Positions 34,803 through 43,680 of a stretch of DNA of 64,000 nucleotides are shown here, in pieces. The stretch is taken from positions 1,054,001 to 1,118,000 of the forward strand of contig CAWCTH010000003.1 in NCBI GenBank assembly GCA_963798445.1. Reading direction: 5' to 3'. The notes under the pieces are model-generated. The model worked only from the letters and a program-made list of their open reading frames with translations. It did not search any database and was not told where the DNA came from. Source of the DNA: DASXAI01 sp963798445. GTDB taxonomy: Bacteria > Actinomycetota > Acidimicrobiia > Acidimicrobiales > Ilumatobacteraceae. Within the stretch, counting starts at the first letter, position 1, and the number at the start of each line of letters is the position of its first letter. Position numbers and translations under genes: made by a program.

Positions 34803-35795
34803 GTGCGGTTACGGCTGAGTGCGTCGTCGGCGGCACGTCAAGCGTCGCTGCTGTTCCTCGCCTCGGGTGTGCTGACGCTGATCAACAACCATCTCCCGAA
34901 CGCGGACTACCAGACGATCAACGACTGGATCGGCGTGACGGCAGTGGTCGGCTCGGCCGTAGGACTCTTCCTTCCGTGGGACCGGTGGCCGCCACGCGCC
35001 ACCCTCATGTACTTCCCGTTCTGCTTGGCGCTGCTCGTGATGGCCAGCCTGTACGGGTCAAACCCGAGAGAGATCTACGCCTTCTGGTACGTCGTCGCGT
35101 TCGTGTGGGTTGGCATGCACCATCCCAGCCGAACCTCAGTCTTCCTCGCCGCTCCCGCCGCCGTCGCCTATCTGATCCCCTTGTTGGCCGAAGTGCCCCC
35201 CTCCAGTCCGGCCATCCGCTCCGTTGGCTTCGCCATCCCCGGTGCGGTCCTCATCGGGGAGATCCTCTCCGCAACCAACTCCGGTCTCCGCCGAGCACGA
35301 GCCGCTCGTGAGGAGGCATTCGCCCTCCTTGCCGTGGCTGCCGTCACCGATGACCTCACCGGTCTCGGCAACCGGCGGTACGTCAACACCCTTCTCGACA
35401 CCCTGCAGACGGGTGACGCCTTGCTTTTGCTCGACCTCGACCACTTCAAGGACGTCAATGACCGTTTGGGCCATCTGGCCGGCGACGAGGTGCTCGTCGA
35501 TCTCGGCCAGTACCTGCAAGGCAGCATCCGCGACAGCGCGGACACCGTCGCTCGCTACGGCGGGGAGGAGTTTCTCGTCGTGCTTCGTCAACCCGGCGAC
35601 CAAGCGACCGGAACCGCCGAGCGACTCATTCAGGGATGGCGAGCAACCGATCCACTCGTCACGTTCTCGATCGGGATGGCGCTCCACCGGGCCGGCGTCC
35701 CGGCCCGGGCGACCCTGCATGACGCCGACGAGGCGCTCTATGAGGCCAAAGCCTCCGGCCGGGACCGTTGTCACACCGCTCCGCAGTCGGCATAG
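34803..35795 (+). CDS. Membrane-bound GGDEF diguanylate cyclase
   Basis: The 330-residue protein has about six membrane segments in the first 160 residues (for example TLMYFPFCLALLVMASLYG and FAIPGAVLIGEILSA) and a GGDEF domain after a short linker helix. Active-site motifs are DDLTGLGNRRY, LDLDHFKDVND and GGEEF. The product-inhibition I-site (RxxD five residues before GGEEF) reads DSAD, with the Arg displaced by one residue, so feedback control by c-di-GMP may be weak. The start is GTG 34803. The 206 bp before it hold nothing I can support. Confidence 0.88.
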   Translation: MRLRLSASSAARQASLLFLASGVLTLINNHLPNADYQTINDWIGVTAVVGSAVGLFLPWDRWPPRATLMYFPFCLALLVMASLYGSNPREIYAFWYVVAFVWVGMHHPSRTSVFLAAPAAVAYLIPLLAEVPPSSPAIRSVGFAIPGAVLIGEILSATNSGLRRARAAREEAFALLAVAAVTDDLTGLGNRRYVNTLLDTLQTGDALLLLDLDHFKDVNDRLGHLAGDEVLVDLGQYLQGSIRDSADTVARYGGEEFLVVLRQPGDQATGTAERLIQGWRATDPLVTFSIGMALHRAGVPARATLHDADEALYEAKASGRDRCHTAPQSA

Positions 35796-35922
35796 CCACC
35801 ACCGAGCCGGCGGTCCTCGCCAGCCCACGTTGGTCGGCCGGGACGACGCCCACAAGTGAGTGGTCGGGCCGGGCCAGTGAGATCTGTTCGATAGCAAGTC
35901 CCCGCCGCGATGACCCACACCC

Positions 35923-36092
35923 TTCGATCGGCTCCGCGACGACCTGCTGTTCGCCTACCGACACTTCCCGATCTCGACGATCCACCCTCACGCCGCCCTC
36001 GCCGCGGAAGCCGCCGAGGCGGCAGGCAGCCAGGGACGGTTCTGGGAGATGCACAGCCTGCTGTACCTGAACCAGCAGCGTTTGGACCCCCC
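35923..36092 (+). pseudogene. DsbA-like thioredoxin fragment
   Basis: The frame encodes FDRLRDDLLFAYRHFPIST, IHPHAALAAEAAEAAGSQ and GRFWEMHSLLYLNQQRLD, an internal piece of DsbA-family thiol oxidoreductases. The CxxC-bearing N-terminus and the C-terminal half are absent; after residue 57 the frame runs into unrelated sequence. The rest of 35796-36398 shows no other feature. Confidence 0.72.
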
Positions 36093-36398
36093 GACCTCGC
36101 GCCGACCTCCGGTCCCTGATGGAGTCGCTCCAGAATGCGCTGGAGCGGAGCTGATCTACCGCAATCGCCGCACCGAAGGGTGGTGCGCCCTTCAGGGCCC
36201 AGCCAGGGAAGGAAGTCGGCAGGCGGGCAGGCGAGTGCACCTTTCTGTCTGTGCACCCCGACCCACGCTCCCACTAGACCAGACAAGGCCGACGAGACAG
36301 CATCGATCCAGCGGCTGCTGGACCGCGGCGATGCCGGCGCAGGCCGAAGCTTGCCACGGCTATGGAACCCCTCCGCCGCCTTGCCCAGCTCACTGGCG

Positions 36399-36482
36399 TG
36401 CCCGGGACGGGATTTGAACCCGTACGACCTTGCGGTCCGAGGGGTTTAAGCCCTCTGCGTCTGCCGGTTCCGCCACCCGGGC
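36399..36482 (-). tRNA. tRNA-Leu (anticodon UAA)
   Basis: The minus strand folds as a class II tRNA of 84 nt. The acceptor arms are GCCCGGG and CCCGGGC with discriminator A; the anticodon stem-loop is GAGGG-CTTAAAC-CCCTC, giving UAA; a long variable arm precedes the T arm (CGGGTTCAAATCCCG). The 3' CCA is not encoded. It decodes UUA/UUG, rare in such a GC-rich genome. Confidence 0.93.
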
Positions 36483-36507
36483 CTGGCGGCGACGCTAACG
36501 CGCCCGG

Positions 36508-36841
36508 TCACGCCACGCGGGCCTCCGGTGGGGCGCGGCGAGCCGCCAGCTCGTCACCCGTCGCGCTCGCCAACGCGGCCCTCGCCTCGTCGGCCTGCTC
36601 ACCGGTCAGCCCGTTGGCCACGATGACGCCCTCGATCATGTCGACCAGCACATCCGGCCACGGTCGTCCCCGCACCCGCACGGCGATGGACGCGCTCGGC
36701 ACCTCGGCGCCGCAACGTGCGATCGACGCCGTTCACGCGGGGCGGGCTGCGAAAGCCGGGCACCGCCAGCCCGCGGGCGCGAGCCTCCTGAGCGAGGACG
36801 CGGGCGGTGGCGGCGAAGCGAAGCGTGGTAGCCGGTTCCAT
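36508..36841 (-). pseudogene. Conserved hypothetical protein with one frame break
   Basis: The first frame (ATG 36841) gives EPATTLRFAATARVLAQEAR and FRSPPRVNGVDRTLRR; the second gives SIAVRVRGRPWPDVLVDMIE and GVIVANGLTGEQADEARAAL. Together they form one compact protein of about 110 residues that I recognise as a small actinobacterial hypothetical with the FRSPPR...DRTLRR and VRxRGRPW motifs. The frames switch in a GC-rich run near 36715. A single-base indel, real or from assembly, is the simplest cause. It is divergent from the nuclease gene at 36939. Confidence 0.6.
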
Positions 36842-36938
36842 GGGGATGATGATGGCGAAGGGGTGTATTGGAGTTCCCCGGACGGCACCCGTGGCGCATC
36901 ACCGATCTCTGTGACACCCACTTCGTAGGGTCTCCTCC

Positions 36939-37868
36939 ATGACGACGTCGCTCAATCCGGCGCAGCGCCGAGCGCTCGAGTTGCTCGGTCGTCCGGCAGT
37001 GCCCCCGCCGCCGGCGCCCGAGGGTCTCATCGCGCGCCTCGTCACCGAGCTGGAGACGGGGGTGGCCGACCTCACTCCTCATCTCGCCGGCGAGCGCATG
37101 CACGTCAACAAGCACGCCCTCGCCCGCATCCACGCCTGCGAGCGTCACTACCTGGGCACCCACACCGAGTTCGAGTGGTCGCCTCGCACGGCGCGCGGCA
37201 GCGTCGTGCACAAGGCGGTGCAGCTCACCATCAACTGGCGGGGCGAGCCCCACCCTCCCGACCTCGTGGACGAGGCGCTGGCCATCCTGGTCGACGGCGA
37301 CGACGGTCTGGCCCGCTGGCTCGGCGGCGCCGGCGAGGCGGCCCGGGCCGAGCTGCGCAGCGAGGCGGTCGACCTCGTGAGCGCGTTCCAAGAGTGCTTC
37401 CCGGCGCTCAAGTCTTCGTGGCGGCCGGTCACGGAAACGCCCGTGCGGGTCGACCTGTTCGACGGACTGATCCGGCTCACCGGTCGCGTCGACCTCACCC
37501 TCGGGACACCGAACGGCGACCGGCCCGGCAAGGTGATCGTCGACCTCAAGACGGGCACGCCGGCCGTCCACCACCGCGACGACCTCCGCTTCTACGCGTT
37601 GCTGGAGACGGCGCGCATCGGCGTGCCCCCACGCGGGCTCGCCACCTACTACCTGGACGCGGCGAGGGTCGAGGTGGAAGACGTCACGCCCGCCGTGCTG
37701 GACTCCGCATTGGCCCGCACCATCGACGGCGCCCGCAAGCTCATCGAGGTGCTCCGGGCGCAGCGCGCCGCCATGGTCAGCCCCGGCGCGCTGTGCGGCT
37801 GGTGTCCCATCCGGTCCGACTGCTCGGAGGGCACTGCCTACTGGGCCGAGCGCATGGAGTGGCGATGA
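36939..37868 (+). CDS. PD-(D/E)XK nuclease family protein (RecB/Cas4-like)
   Basis: The 309-residue protein has the RecB-type nuclease core: RGSVVHKAVQL (His), LTGRVDLTLG (Asp) and KVIVDLKTG (DxK), followed by QxxxYALL-like RDDLRFYALLETARIGV. A Cys in HACERHYLG and the C-terminal CGWCPIRSDC suggest a 4Fe-4S cluster as in AddB and Cas4. It has no helicase domain. Stand-alone members occur in actinobacteria and presumably act in DNA repair. The start ATG is 18 bp into a compact intergenic region shared with a divergent hypothetical gene. Confidence 0.85.
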   Translation: MTTSLNPAQRRALELLGRPAVPPPPAPEGLIARLVTELETGVADLTPHLAGERMHVNKHALARIHACERHYLGTHTEFEWSPRTARGSVVHKAVQLTINWRGEPHPPDLVDEALAILVDGDDGLARWLGGAGEAARAELRSEAVDLVSAFQECFPALKSSWRPVTETPVRVDLFDGLIRLTGRVDLTLGTPNGDRPGKVIVDLKTGTPAVHHRDDLRFYALLETARIGVPPRGLATYYLDAARVEVEDVTPAVLDSALARTIDGARKLIEVLRAQRAAMVSPGALCGWCPIRSDCSEGTAYWAERMEWR

Positions 37869-37919
37869 CGGCCCAGGCTCGACACCACGCCGGTCACGAT
37901 GCCGCAGTGGCCGCCGACC

Positions 37920-38564
37920 TCAGTGAACCGGCTCGTCGCTCATCAACGCCAGCGGCACCGACAGGCCCGCCGACGACCGGACCGTGGCGATCCACCGGCC
38001 GGGCTGCACGGCTGCCTTCGGCTCGCTCACCAGATCGGCACCCAGGAAGTCGACGGCGTCCTGAATGGAGGCCACCGTGAGCGCCAGGCCCCAGAACTGC
38101 GCCGGCCCTCCAGCAGCACCGGGCGCGGCGCCGCCCACCACCTCCAGCACCACCTCACCCATGCGGAAGAACGCTTGGCGGATCGGCTGCCCGGAGCTCT
38201 CGGCGTCGCGAGTACGTCGCAGGGACAACCCGATGGTCCGTTGGATGGCACCGATCGTGCGGTCCAGGTCGGGCGTCATCACCACCAGATGGTCGATGAC
38301 CTCGGCTCCCAGGAGGTGCGACGGCGCCAGGCCCGCCAGTGTGGGCGGCTCGCCGTGGTCGGTAGCGAGCCCGTCGACGTCGGTGACGTCCTCGTCGGGC
38401 GTGCCGGCCAGCGTCCACCGGAAGATCCCTCTGGTCGGGGCGTCCGGGTGGAAGCGGAGCCGGACGTGGCCGACGTGGGCCGTGTGACCGGCGTCCACAT
38501 CGAGCCCGATCGACTGCCAGGCCACCGGGTCGTCTCCGATGTGCAGCTCGGCGATGGTGGTCAT
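37920..38564 (-). CDS. VOC (glyoxalase/dioxygenase fold) family protein
   Basis: The 214-residue protein has two VOC-type halves; the second shows VIDHLVVMTPDLDRTIGAIQ, then FFRMGEVVLEVVGG and FWGLALTVASIQDAVDFLG. The usual metal ligands are only partly visible (His in IDHLVV and Glu in VVLEVV). It could be a small-molecule isomerase or a resistance protein. It follows the prolyl oligopeptidase gene by 12 bp and is probably cotranscribed. Confidence 0.82.
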   Translation of the reverse strand: MTTIAELHIGDDPVAWQSIGLDVDAGHTAHVGHVRLRFHPDAPTRGIFRWTLAGTPDEDVTDVDGLATDHGEPPTLAGLAPSHLLGAEVIDHLVVMTPDLDRTIGAIQRTIGLSLRRTRDAESSGQPIRQAFFRMGEVVLEVVGGAAPGAAGGPAQFWGLALTVASIQDAVDFLGADLVSEPKAAVQPGRWIATVRSSAGLSVPLALMSDEPVH

Positions 38565-38576
38565 CGGCGCGGGACC

Positions 38577-40670
38577 CTATGGCGACAGCGGCCCGAGCTG
38601 CCAGGTGAAGAAGGCCATGACGTCGGCCAGCTCGTCGGCCTGCTTCAGCAGCGGCTTCCCCACGCCGTGTCCGGCTCGATCCTCCTGACGCAAGAAGACG
38701 GGGCGCGACTCGCCACATGACGTGGCTTCCTGGAGCGCAGCCGCCATCTTGCGGGCGTGCAAGGCGTCGACGCGCGAGTCGCCTTCCGCCGCCGTGAAAA
38801 GCACCGCCGGGTAGCAGGTGCCGGGCACGACGTGGTGATACGGCGAGTAGGCCCAGAGCCAGGCGAACTCCTCGGCCACGTCGGGGTCGCCGTACTCGTC
38901 GGTCCACAGCCGGGCGATGAGGAACTGCGGGTACCGCACCATGTCGAGCAACGGCACGGCGCAGTGGACCGCCCGTGCCAGTTCGGGTCGCTGCGTGAGG
39001 GCGGCGCCGACCAGGAGCCCGCCGTTGGACCCGCCCCGCAGCGCGAGGCGCGAGCGCGACGTGAGACCGCGGTCGACGAGGTGATCGGCGGCGGCGGCGA
39101 AGTCGTCGAACACGTGCTGCTTCTGGTCACGCCGACCGGCCCGGTGCCACTCCTCCCCCTCTTCGTAGCCGCCGCGCAGCCCGGCTACCGCGTAGAGACC
39201 GCCTCGCTCGCACCAGGCGGCGATGGCCGGCGACCACGCCGGCGCCGAGGCAATGGCGAACCCGCCGTAGCCGTTGAGGATGGCGGCGGTGTCCGCACCG
39301 GGGTGGACGTCGGCCCGGTGCACGAGGAACAGCCCGATCTCGGTGCCATCGAGCGACGGGTAGCGCACCTGCTGCACGACGAATGCCGCCGGGTCCAGCG
39401 GCGCGGTCTCGCCATCGGACGTCGCCCAGGGCAGCAAGCCGTCGTCAGGCGTCCAGCGGAACAGCGCACCGGGTCGGGTGAACGACTCCAGCTGGCAGAA
39501 GGCCATGGCCCGCTCGGCAGCGGCATCGAAGCCGGCGAACGAGCCCAGCTCCGGCAGTGCGATCTCCCCGAGCGGCGTCCCGTCACGGTCGTAGCGATGC
39601 AGGTGACCGACGGCGTTGCGACTCGACGTGACCAGGAGCGTGCCCCCGGCCGGGCGGCAGCCGTCGAGCACGGCGTCGCCCTCGGGGACCAGCGTGGTCC
39701 AGGCTGCGTCCTCATCGAGCGAGCCGGCTGGGCCACCCGAACCGCCCGGGCTACCCGCGCCGCCCAGGCCGGCCACGAGCGGCACGGCCACCACGCGCCC
39801 GCGCGGCGCGGCCCAGGTGGTGGTGCCCACCAGCCGGTCGCCGTCGAAGCCGAGATAGGTGAGCGCGTCCCGCCCCTCGACGAGCGTGCGCCAGGTACCA
39901 CTGGCGCGGTCCAGCAGGTGGACGTCGGTGCGGCCCCACCCGACCAGGACGTGCACGAGGGCCCATCGACCATCGGGCGAGACGGTGACGTCGGGCCACG
40001 ACTCCGGTGTCGGCAGCTCGCCCCACACCAGCGGATCGTCACGCCAATCGGTGCCCAACGCGTGGGCGTACACCATGCGGTGGTACTCGTCGCCCTCCGG
40101 GTAGCGCGTGTAGAGGAAGCCGCACCCGTCAGGCAGCCAACCGACCGACGCGGCGCGGGTGTCGGGGATCTCGTCGGCCAGCAGCAGGCCCGTGCCCACG
40201 TCGATGACCCGCAGCGTCGAGCGCTCGTCGCCGCCTTCGGACGTGCCGTAGGCAACGAGCGCGCCGTCGCGCGACGGGTGGTACCAGTCGATGGCGACCG
40301 CCGCATCGGCGGCCAGCGTCGACGGGTCCAGCAGTAGCTGCGGCGCAACGGCCGGATCGAGCGCCGAGCGGACCACAAGGGCGAACTGGGCCTGACCGCC
40401 GGCGCGCTCGAGGGCGAACACCCGGTCACCGCTCAGGCGGCAGCCGGCCGAGACCCGCGCGCCCAACAGCGCGACAAGGCGCTCGTGCCAGCCCGGTCGG
40501 TCGGGTAGGGCATCGAGCGCCTCACGGGTACGTTCGTTCTGGGCGGCCACCCAGGCCGCGGTGTCCGGCGAGTCGGCTGCCTCGAGCCACCGGAACGGGT
40601 CCGGTACGGCCACGCCATGGATGACGTCGACGACGTCGTCACGGCGAGAGGGCGGCGCCGGGGAGACCAC
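38577..40670 (-). CDS. Prolyl oligopeptidase family serine peptidase
   Basis: The 697-residue protein has an N-terminal seven-bladed propeller domain (about 1-420) and a C-terminal alpha/beta hydrolase domain. The nucleophile motif is GGSNGG (Ser about 547), the Asp is in EGDSRVDALHARK and the His in AGHGVGK. The opening DDVVDVIHGVAVPDPFRWLE is the S9A signature. It cleaves short Pro-containing peptides in the cytoplasm. No signal peptide is seen. It lies 12 bp after the bL37-like gene and 12 bp before the VOC gene. Confidence 0.92.
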   Translation of the reverse strand: MVSPAPPSRRDDVVDVIHGVAVPDPFRWLEAADSPDTAAWVAAQNERTREALDALPDRPGWHERLVALLGARVSAGCRLSGDRVFALERAGGQAQFALVVRSALDPAVAPQLLLDPSTLAADAAVAIDWYHPSRDGALVAYGTSEGGDERSTLRVIDVGTGLLLADEIPDTRAASVGWLPDGCGFLYTRYPEGDEYHRMVYAHALGTDWRDDPLVWGELPTPESWPDVTVSPDGRWALVHVLVGWGRTDVHLLDRASGTWRTLVEGRDALTYLGFDGDRLVGTTTWAAPRGRVVAVPLVAGLGGAGSPGGSGGPAGSLDEDAAWTTLVPEGDAVLDGCRPAGGTLLVTSSRNAVGHLHRYDRDGTPLGEIALPELGSFAGFDAAAERAMAFCQLESFTRPGALFRWTPDDGLLPWATSDGETAPLDPAAFVVQQVRYPSLDGTEIGLFLVHRADVHPGADTAAILNGYGGFAIASAPAWSPAIAAWCERGGLYAVAGLRGGYEEGEEWHRAGRRDQKQHVFDDFAAAADHLVDRGLTSRSRLALRGGSNGGLLVGAALTQRPELARAVHCAVPLLDMVRYPQFLIARLWTDEYGDPDVAEEFAWLWAYSPYHHVVPGTCYPAVLFTAAEGDSRVDALHARKMAAALQEATSCGESRPVFLRQEDRAGHGVGKPLLKQADELADVMAFFTWQLGPLSP

Positions 40671-40682
40671 GATGGGTGCCGG

Positions 40683-40769
40683 TCAGCCCCTGCCCATGTT
40701 CGGGCGCTTGCCGTGGTTCGCCTTGTTGCGACGCATGCGCGCCTTCTTCTTCTTGGTCTTCTTCGACAT
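40683..40769 (-). CDS. bL37-like small ribosomal protein (28 aa)
   Basis: The 28-residue product is almost entirely Lys, Arg and Asn, with KKTKKKKARMRRNKANHGKR and then PNMGRG. The ANHGKRPN core matches the very small actinobacterial ribosomal protein bL37 (50S). The ATG at 40769 follows a weak GGTGG. It is easily missed because of its length; an in-frame upstream extension to 40892 is not family-like. Confidence 0.78.
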   Translation of the reverse strand: MSKKTKKKKARMRRNKANHGKRPNMGRG

Positions 40770-40848
40770 GGGGGACCACCCTACGCTGTGCGAACACCCA
40801 GCTACCAGGCGCTGCGGCCGGCCGCGAGGGGGCGAAGACCGGCCCTGA

Positions 40849-42555
40849 TCAGGTCGGCCAGGCCCGTAGGACCGCCCCGACGGCGTCGACAAATGCCGTC
40901 GTGGCGAGATCGTCGGGCACCGCGGTGATGTCCGTCACGGCGCCCAAGGAGGTCGGGTAGGCCGCCAGCGCCGCTCGCTCGTCGCCGAGCACCAGGTAGA
41001 GGTCCACCAGTCGCTCGGCCGCACCGTCGATGACGGCGTAGGGATCGTCCCGGTCCAGCCCCATGCCGGCGACAACGGCGGGTCGAAGCCCCATCTCCGT
41101 CTCGGTGCGGTAGCCGCCGGTCACGGAGGCGATGGCCGCGAGCAACTCCGGCGCTACCTCGTACCGCGCTCCTGCGGCGTTGAAGGGATCGCCGAAGGGG
41201 ATGTCGTCGCCGACGATGCGCGACCGCGCCGTGCGTCCGAACGACGACGGAGGCGGCGGCGCTTCGGGATCCGGCGGCACGGGCGCAGCGAGGGGCGAGC
41301 CCAGTGCGTCGATGCTCCCCCACGGCGTCACGACCACGCCCGTGGCGGCACCGCCGGCCTGCACGACCAGATCGTCGAGGCCGAGGTAGAGCATCACGTG
41401 GCCGCCGGGGCGCCGGAACCGGAAGGCGAGGTCGCCCGGCTGCAACCCGTCGGGTGTGACGTCCAGGCTCTGCTGGCGCTGGGTGACGGCGTAGTGGACG
41501 AGATCGACGCCGACGGTGCGCCACGCCGACCGGGTCAGTCCGGAGCAGTCGAACTGGTCGGGACCGGACATGCCGAACACGTACGGATCGCCGACGTGCA
41601 TGAGTGCGGCGAACACGACCGCCAGTCGCCTCGGATCGGTGCGCTCCCAAATGGCCGAGAGCCGCACTCCGTCACTGAGCACCCGGCCGGCGCGGGCAAC
41701 GACGGCGTCAGCCAAGGCGTCGCGGGCCTCCCGGTACACGGGTGCCGCCGACGACAGTGCCAGCTGCGCGGCGACAAGGGAGTCGGCGGCGGCCGCCTGC
41801 TGCTCCGGAGGGACGTCGGGGTTGTCGGCCGCGGCTCGCACGTCGTCGGAGGCGTCGGTGCGCTCCTGGCCGGCGGCGCGCCACGGGACGAAGGCGTCGT
41901 AGGCGAGCTGCGCCGCCGCCGCCACGGGGTCGATGGCGGGAGGACCGGGCGCGGGAGCGAGCTCCTCACCGACCGGCGGCGGCGTGAGGGCCCCGACCGG
42001 CACCTCGGAGGCCGACGGCCCCGTCGTCGACACGTCCGTAGACAACGAGTCGGTCGGCGGCTCGGTCGGCGGCACCGTGGACGCCTCGGTGGACGGGGTG
42101 ATCGCCGGAGCCGGCGACGCCGCGGTGGGCGGCGGGCTTGGTTGGACCGAGCCCGCCGGCAGAGCGGTGTCGGTCGGCGCCGGCGGCGTGACCGACGTGG
42201 TCGGGGCCGAAACGATCGGCGGCGGCCGGGTCACCGCGGTCGTAGACCACGGTGACGTCACGGTCGACGTGGTGGCCGCCAGGGTGGTGGTGCCGCCCGC
42301 CAGCGTCGTTGTGGTGCTGGCAACGATGGTTGTCGCCGTAGTTGAGTTTGCAACGACTGTGGTGCTCGGAGAACCGGCCCTGGTCGTCGCGGTCGTGAGA
42401 CTCGACGGCCGTCCCTCGCTCAGTGCCGGCGCCACCGCCATGCCCACGGTGACCGTGACCACGAGCGATGCCGCCGCGATGCGCCGGGCGCCGGCCGACG
42501 GGAATCTCGCCCCCGATGGGCCAGTCGGTGGGTGCGGCGGGACTTGCTCTACCAA
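40849..42555 (-). CDS. Secreted NlpC/P60 peptidase with degenerate transglycosylase-like domain
   Basis: The 568-residue protein has a signal segment (IAAASLVVTVTVGMAVAPAL), a Thr/Pro/Ser-rich linker (about 50-200), a helical region (210-300) and an NlpC/P60 domain (about 310-410) with DCSGLTRSAW (Cys about 337) and GGHVMLYLG (His about 384). The C-terminal 110 residues resemble a soluble lytic transglycosylase fold (YEVAPELLAAIASVTGGYR and ERLVDLYLVLGDERAALAAY), but the catalytic Glu position reads VTGG. It should cut peptidoglycan stem peptides at the cell surface, and the last domain may only bind glycan. Confidence 0.85.
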   Translation of the reverse strand: MVEQVPPHPPTGPSGARFPSAGARRIAAASLVVTVTVGMAVAPALSEGRPSSLTTATTRAGSPSTTVVANSTTATTIVASTTTTLAGGTTTLAATTSTVTSPWSTTAVTRPPPIVSAPTTSVTPPAPTDTALPAGSVQPSPPPTAASPAPAITPSTEASTVPPTEPPTDSLSTDVSTTGPSASEVPVGALTPPPVGEELAPAPGPPAIDPVAAAAQLAYDAFVPWRAAGQERTDASDDVRAAADNPDVPPEQQAAAADSLVAAQLALSSAAPVYREARDALADAVVARAGRVLSDGVRLSAIWERTDPRRLAVVFAALMHVGDPYVFGMSGPDQFDCSGLTRSAWRTVGVDLVHYAVTQRQQSLDVTPDGLQPGDLAFRFRRPGGHVMLYLGLDDLVVQAGGAATGVVVTPWGSIDALGSPLAAPVPPDPEAPPPPSSFGRTARSRIVGDDIPFGDPFNAAGARYEVAPELLAAIASVTGGYRTETEMGLRPAVVAGMGLDRDDPYAVIDGAAERLVDLYLVLGDERAALAAYPTSLGAVTDITAVPDDLATTAFVDAVGAVLRAWPT

Positions 42556-42642
42556 CAGACCTCCGGAAGCCGACCGCGGCCCGGGGTCTGAGGGAGCAGA
42601 GCGTGAGCATATGCCGCGCTCACCGCGGTCGTCAACGGGTGG

Positions 42643-43647
42643 CTATGAGCTCCCGACCCACGCCAGCAGGTCATCCACGGCCCAGGAGTTGATGACCCGC
42701 TCGATGGGGACGCCGCGGTCGGCGGCCCGGTCACAACCGTGCGGCTGCCATTCCAGCTGACCGGTGGCGTGGGCGTCGGTATCGATCGAGAAGTAGCACC
42801 CGTGCTCGATCGCCGCATCGAGCAGATCGAGCGGCGGGTCCAATCGTTCCGGTCGACAGTTGATCTCGACCGCCGTACCGAACTGGGCGCAGGCGGCGAA
42901 CACGTAGTCGGCGTCGAACACCGACGGGGGCCGCTTGTCGATGAGCCGCCCGGTGCAGTGGCCCAGGATGTCGACGTGGGGGCTGGCCACCGCCAGGACC
43001 ATCCGCTCCGTCATCTTCTGGCGCTCGGAACGAAGCTTGGAGTGGACGCTGGCCACCACCACGTCGAGTTGCTCCAGCAAGTCGTCGTCGAGGTCGAGCG
43101 AGCCGTCCTCGAGGATGTCGACCTCCATCCCCGTCAGGATGCGAAACGGCGCCAGGGTCTCGTTGAGGGCGGCGATCTCACCGAGTTGGGTGAGCAGACG
43201 CTCGCGGTTGAGACCGTGGGCGATGGTCAGGCGGGGCGAGTGGTCGGTGAGCACGAGGTACTCGTGGCCGAGGTCACGGGCGGTCGTGGCCATGGCTTCG
43301 ATGGAGGCGCCACCGTCGCTCCAGGTGGTGTGGCTGTGGCAGTCGCCGCGCAGGGCGGCGCGGATCGCTGCTCCTCCCGGCGTGATCGGCAGGACGGTCT
43401 CCGCCTCGAGCTTCACCAGGTAGGAAGGCACCTCCCCGGCCAGCGCTTCGGTGATCACCTTGGCCGACGCGTCGCCGATGCCGGGCAGTTGCTTCAGGTC
43501 GCCGCTGGCCGCCAGCCGGGCCAGCTCGGCGGGGTCGGTCTCTCGCACCCGGGCCAGCGCGCCGGTCCACGCCTTCGTCTTGAACCCACCGACGAAGGCC
43601 CGGTCGAGGCAGTGCACGATGCGGGCCAGCGCCTGCTCGGGATCCAT
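42643..43647 (-). CDS. PHP domain protein with helix-hairpin-helix (PolX C-terminal-like)
   Basis: The 334-residue protein has an N-terminal HhH segment (LKQLPGIGDASAKVITEALAG) and a PHP phosphoesterase domain with metal ligands in GDCHSHTTWSDG, LTDHSPRL, GMEVDIL, VASVHSKL and DTDAHATG. This matches the C-terminal half of bacterial PolX without its polymerase fingers and palm. PHP domains give 3' exonuclease or phosphatase activity. It is divergent from ychF with a 33-bp gap holding both starts. Confidence 0.88.
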   Translation of the reverse strand: MDPEQALARIVHCLDRAFVGGFKTKAWTGALARVRETDPAELARLAASGDLKQLPGIGDASAKVITEALAGEVPSYLVKLEAETVLPITPGGAAIRAALRGDCHSHTTWSDGGASIEAMATTARDLGHEYLVLTDHSPRLTIAHGLNRERLLTQLGEIAALNETLAPFRILTGMEVDILEDGSLDLDDDLLEQLDVVVASVHSKLRSERQKMTERMVLAVASPHVDILGHCTGRLIDKRPPSVFDADYVFAACAQFGTAVEINCRPERLDPPLDLLDAAIEHGCYFSIDTDAHATGQLEWQPHGCDRAADRGVPIERVINSWAVDDLLAWVGSS

Positions 43648-43680
43648 ACGACCTCAGGCTAGGTAGCGTGGCGAGACGAC

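Noticed and set aside
36399..36482. tRNA-Sec in view of the TGA-containing gene
   Set aside because: The long variable arm is shared by Leu, Ser and Sec tRNAs, but the antic loop reads CTTAAAC, giving UAA (Leu); the acceptor stem has the normal 7 bp.
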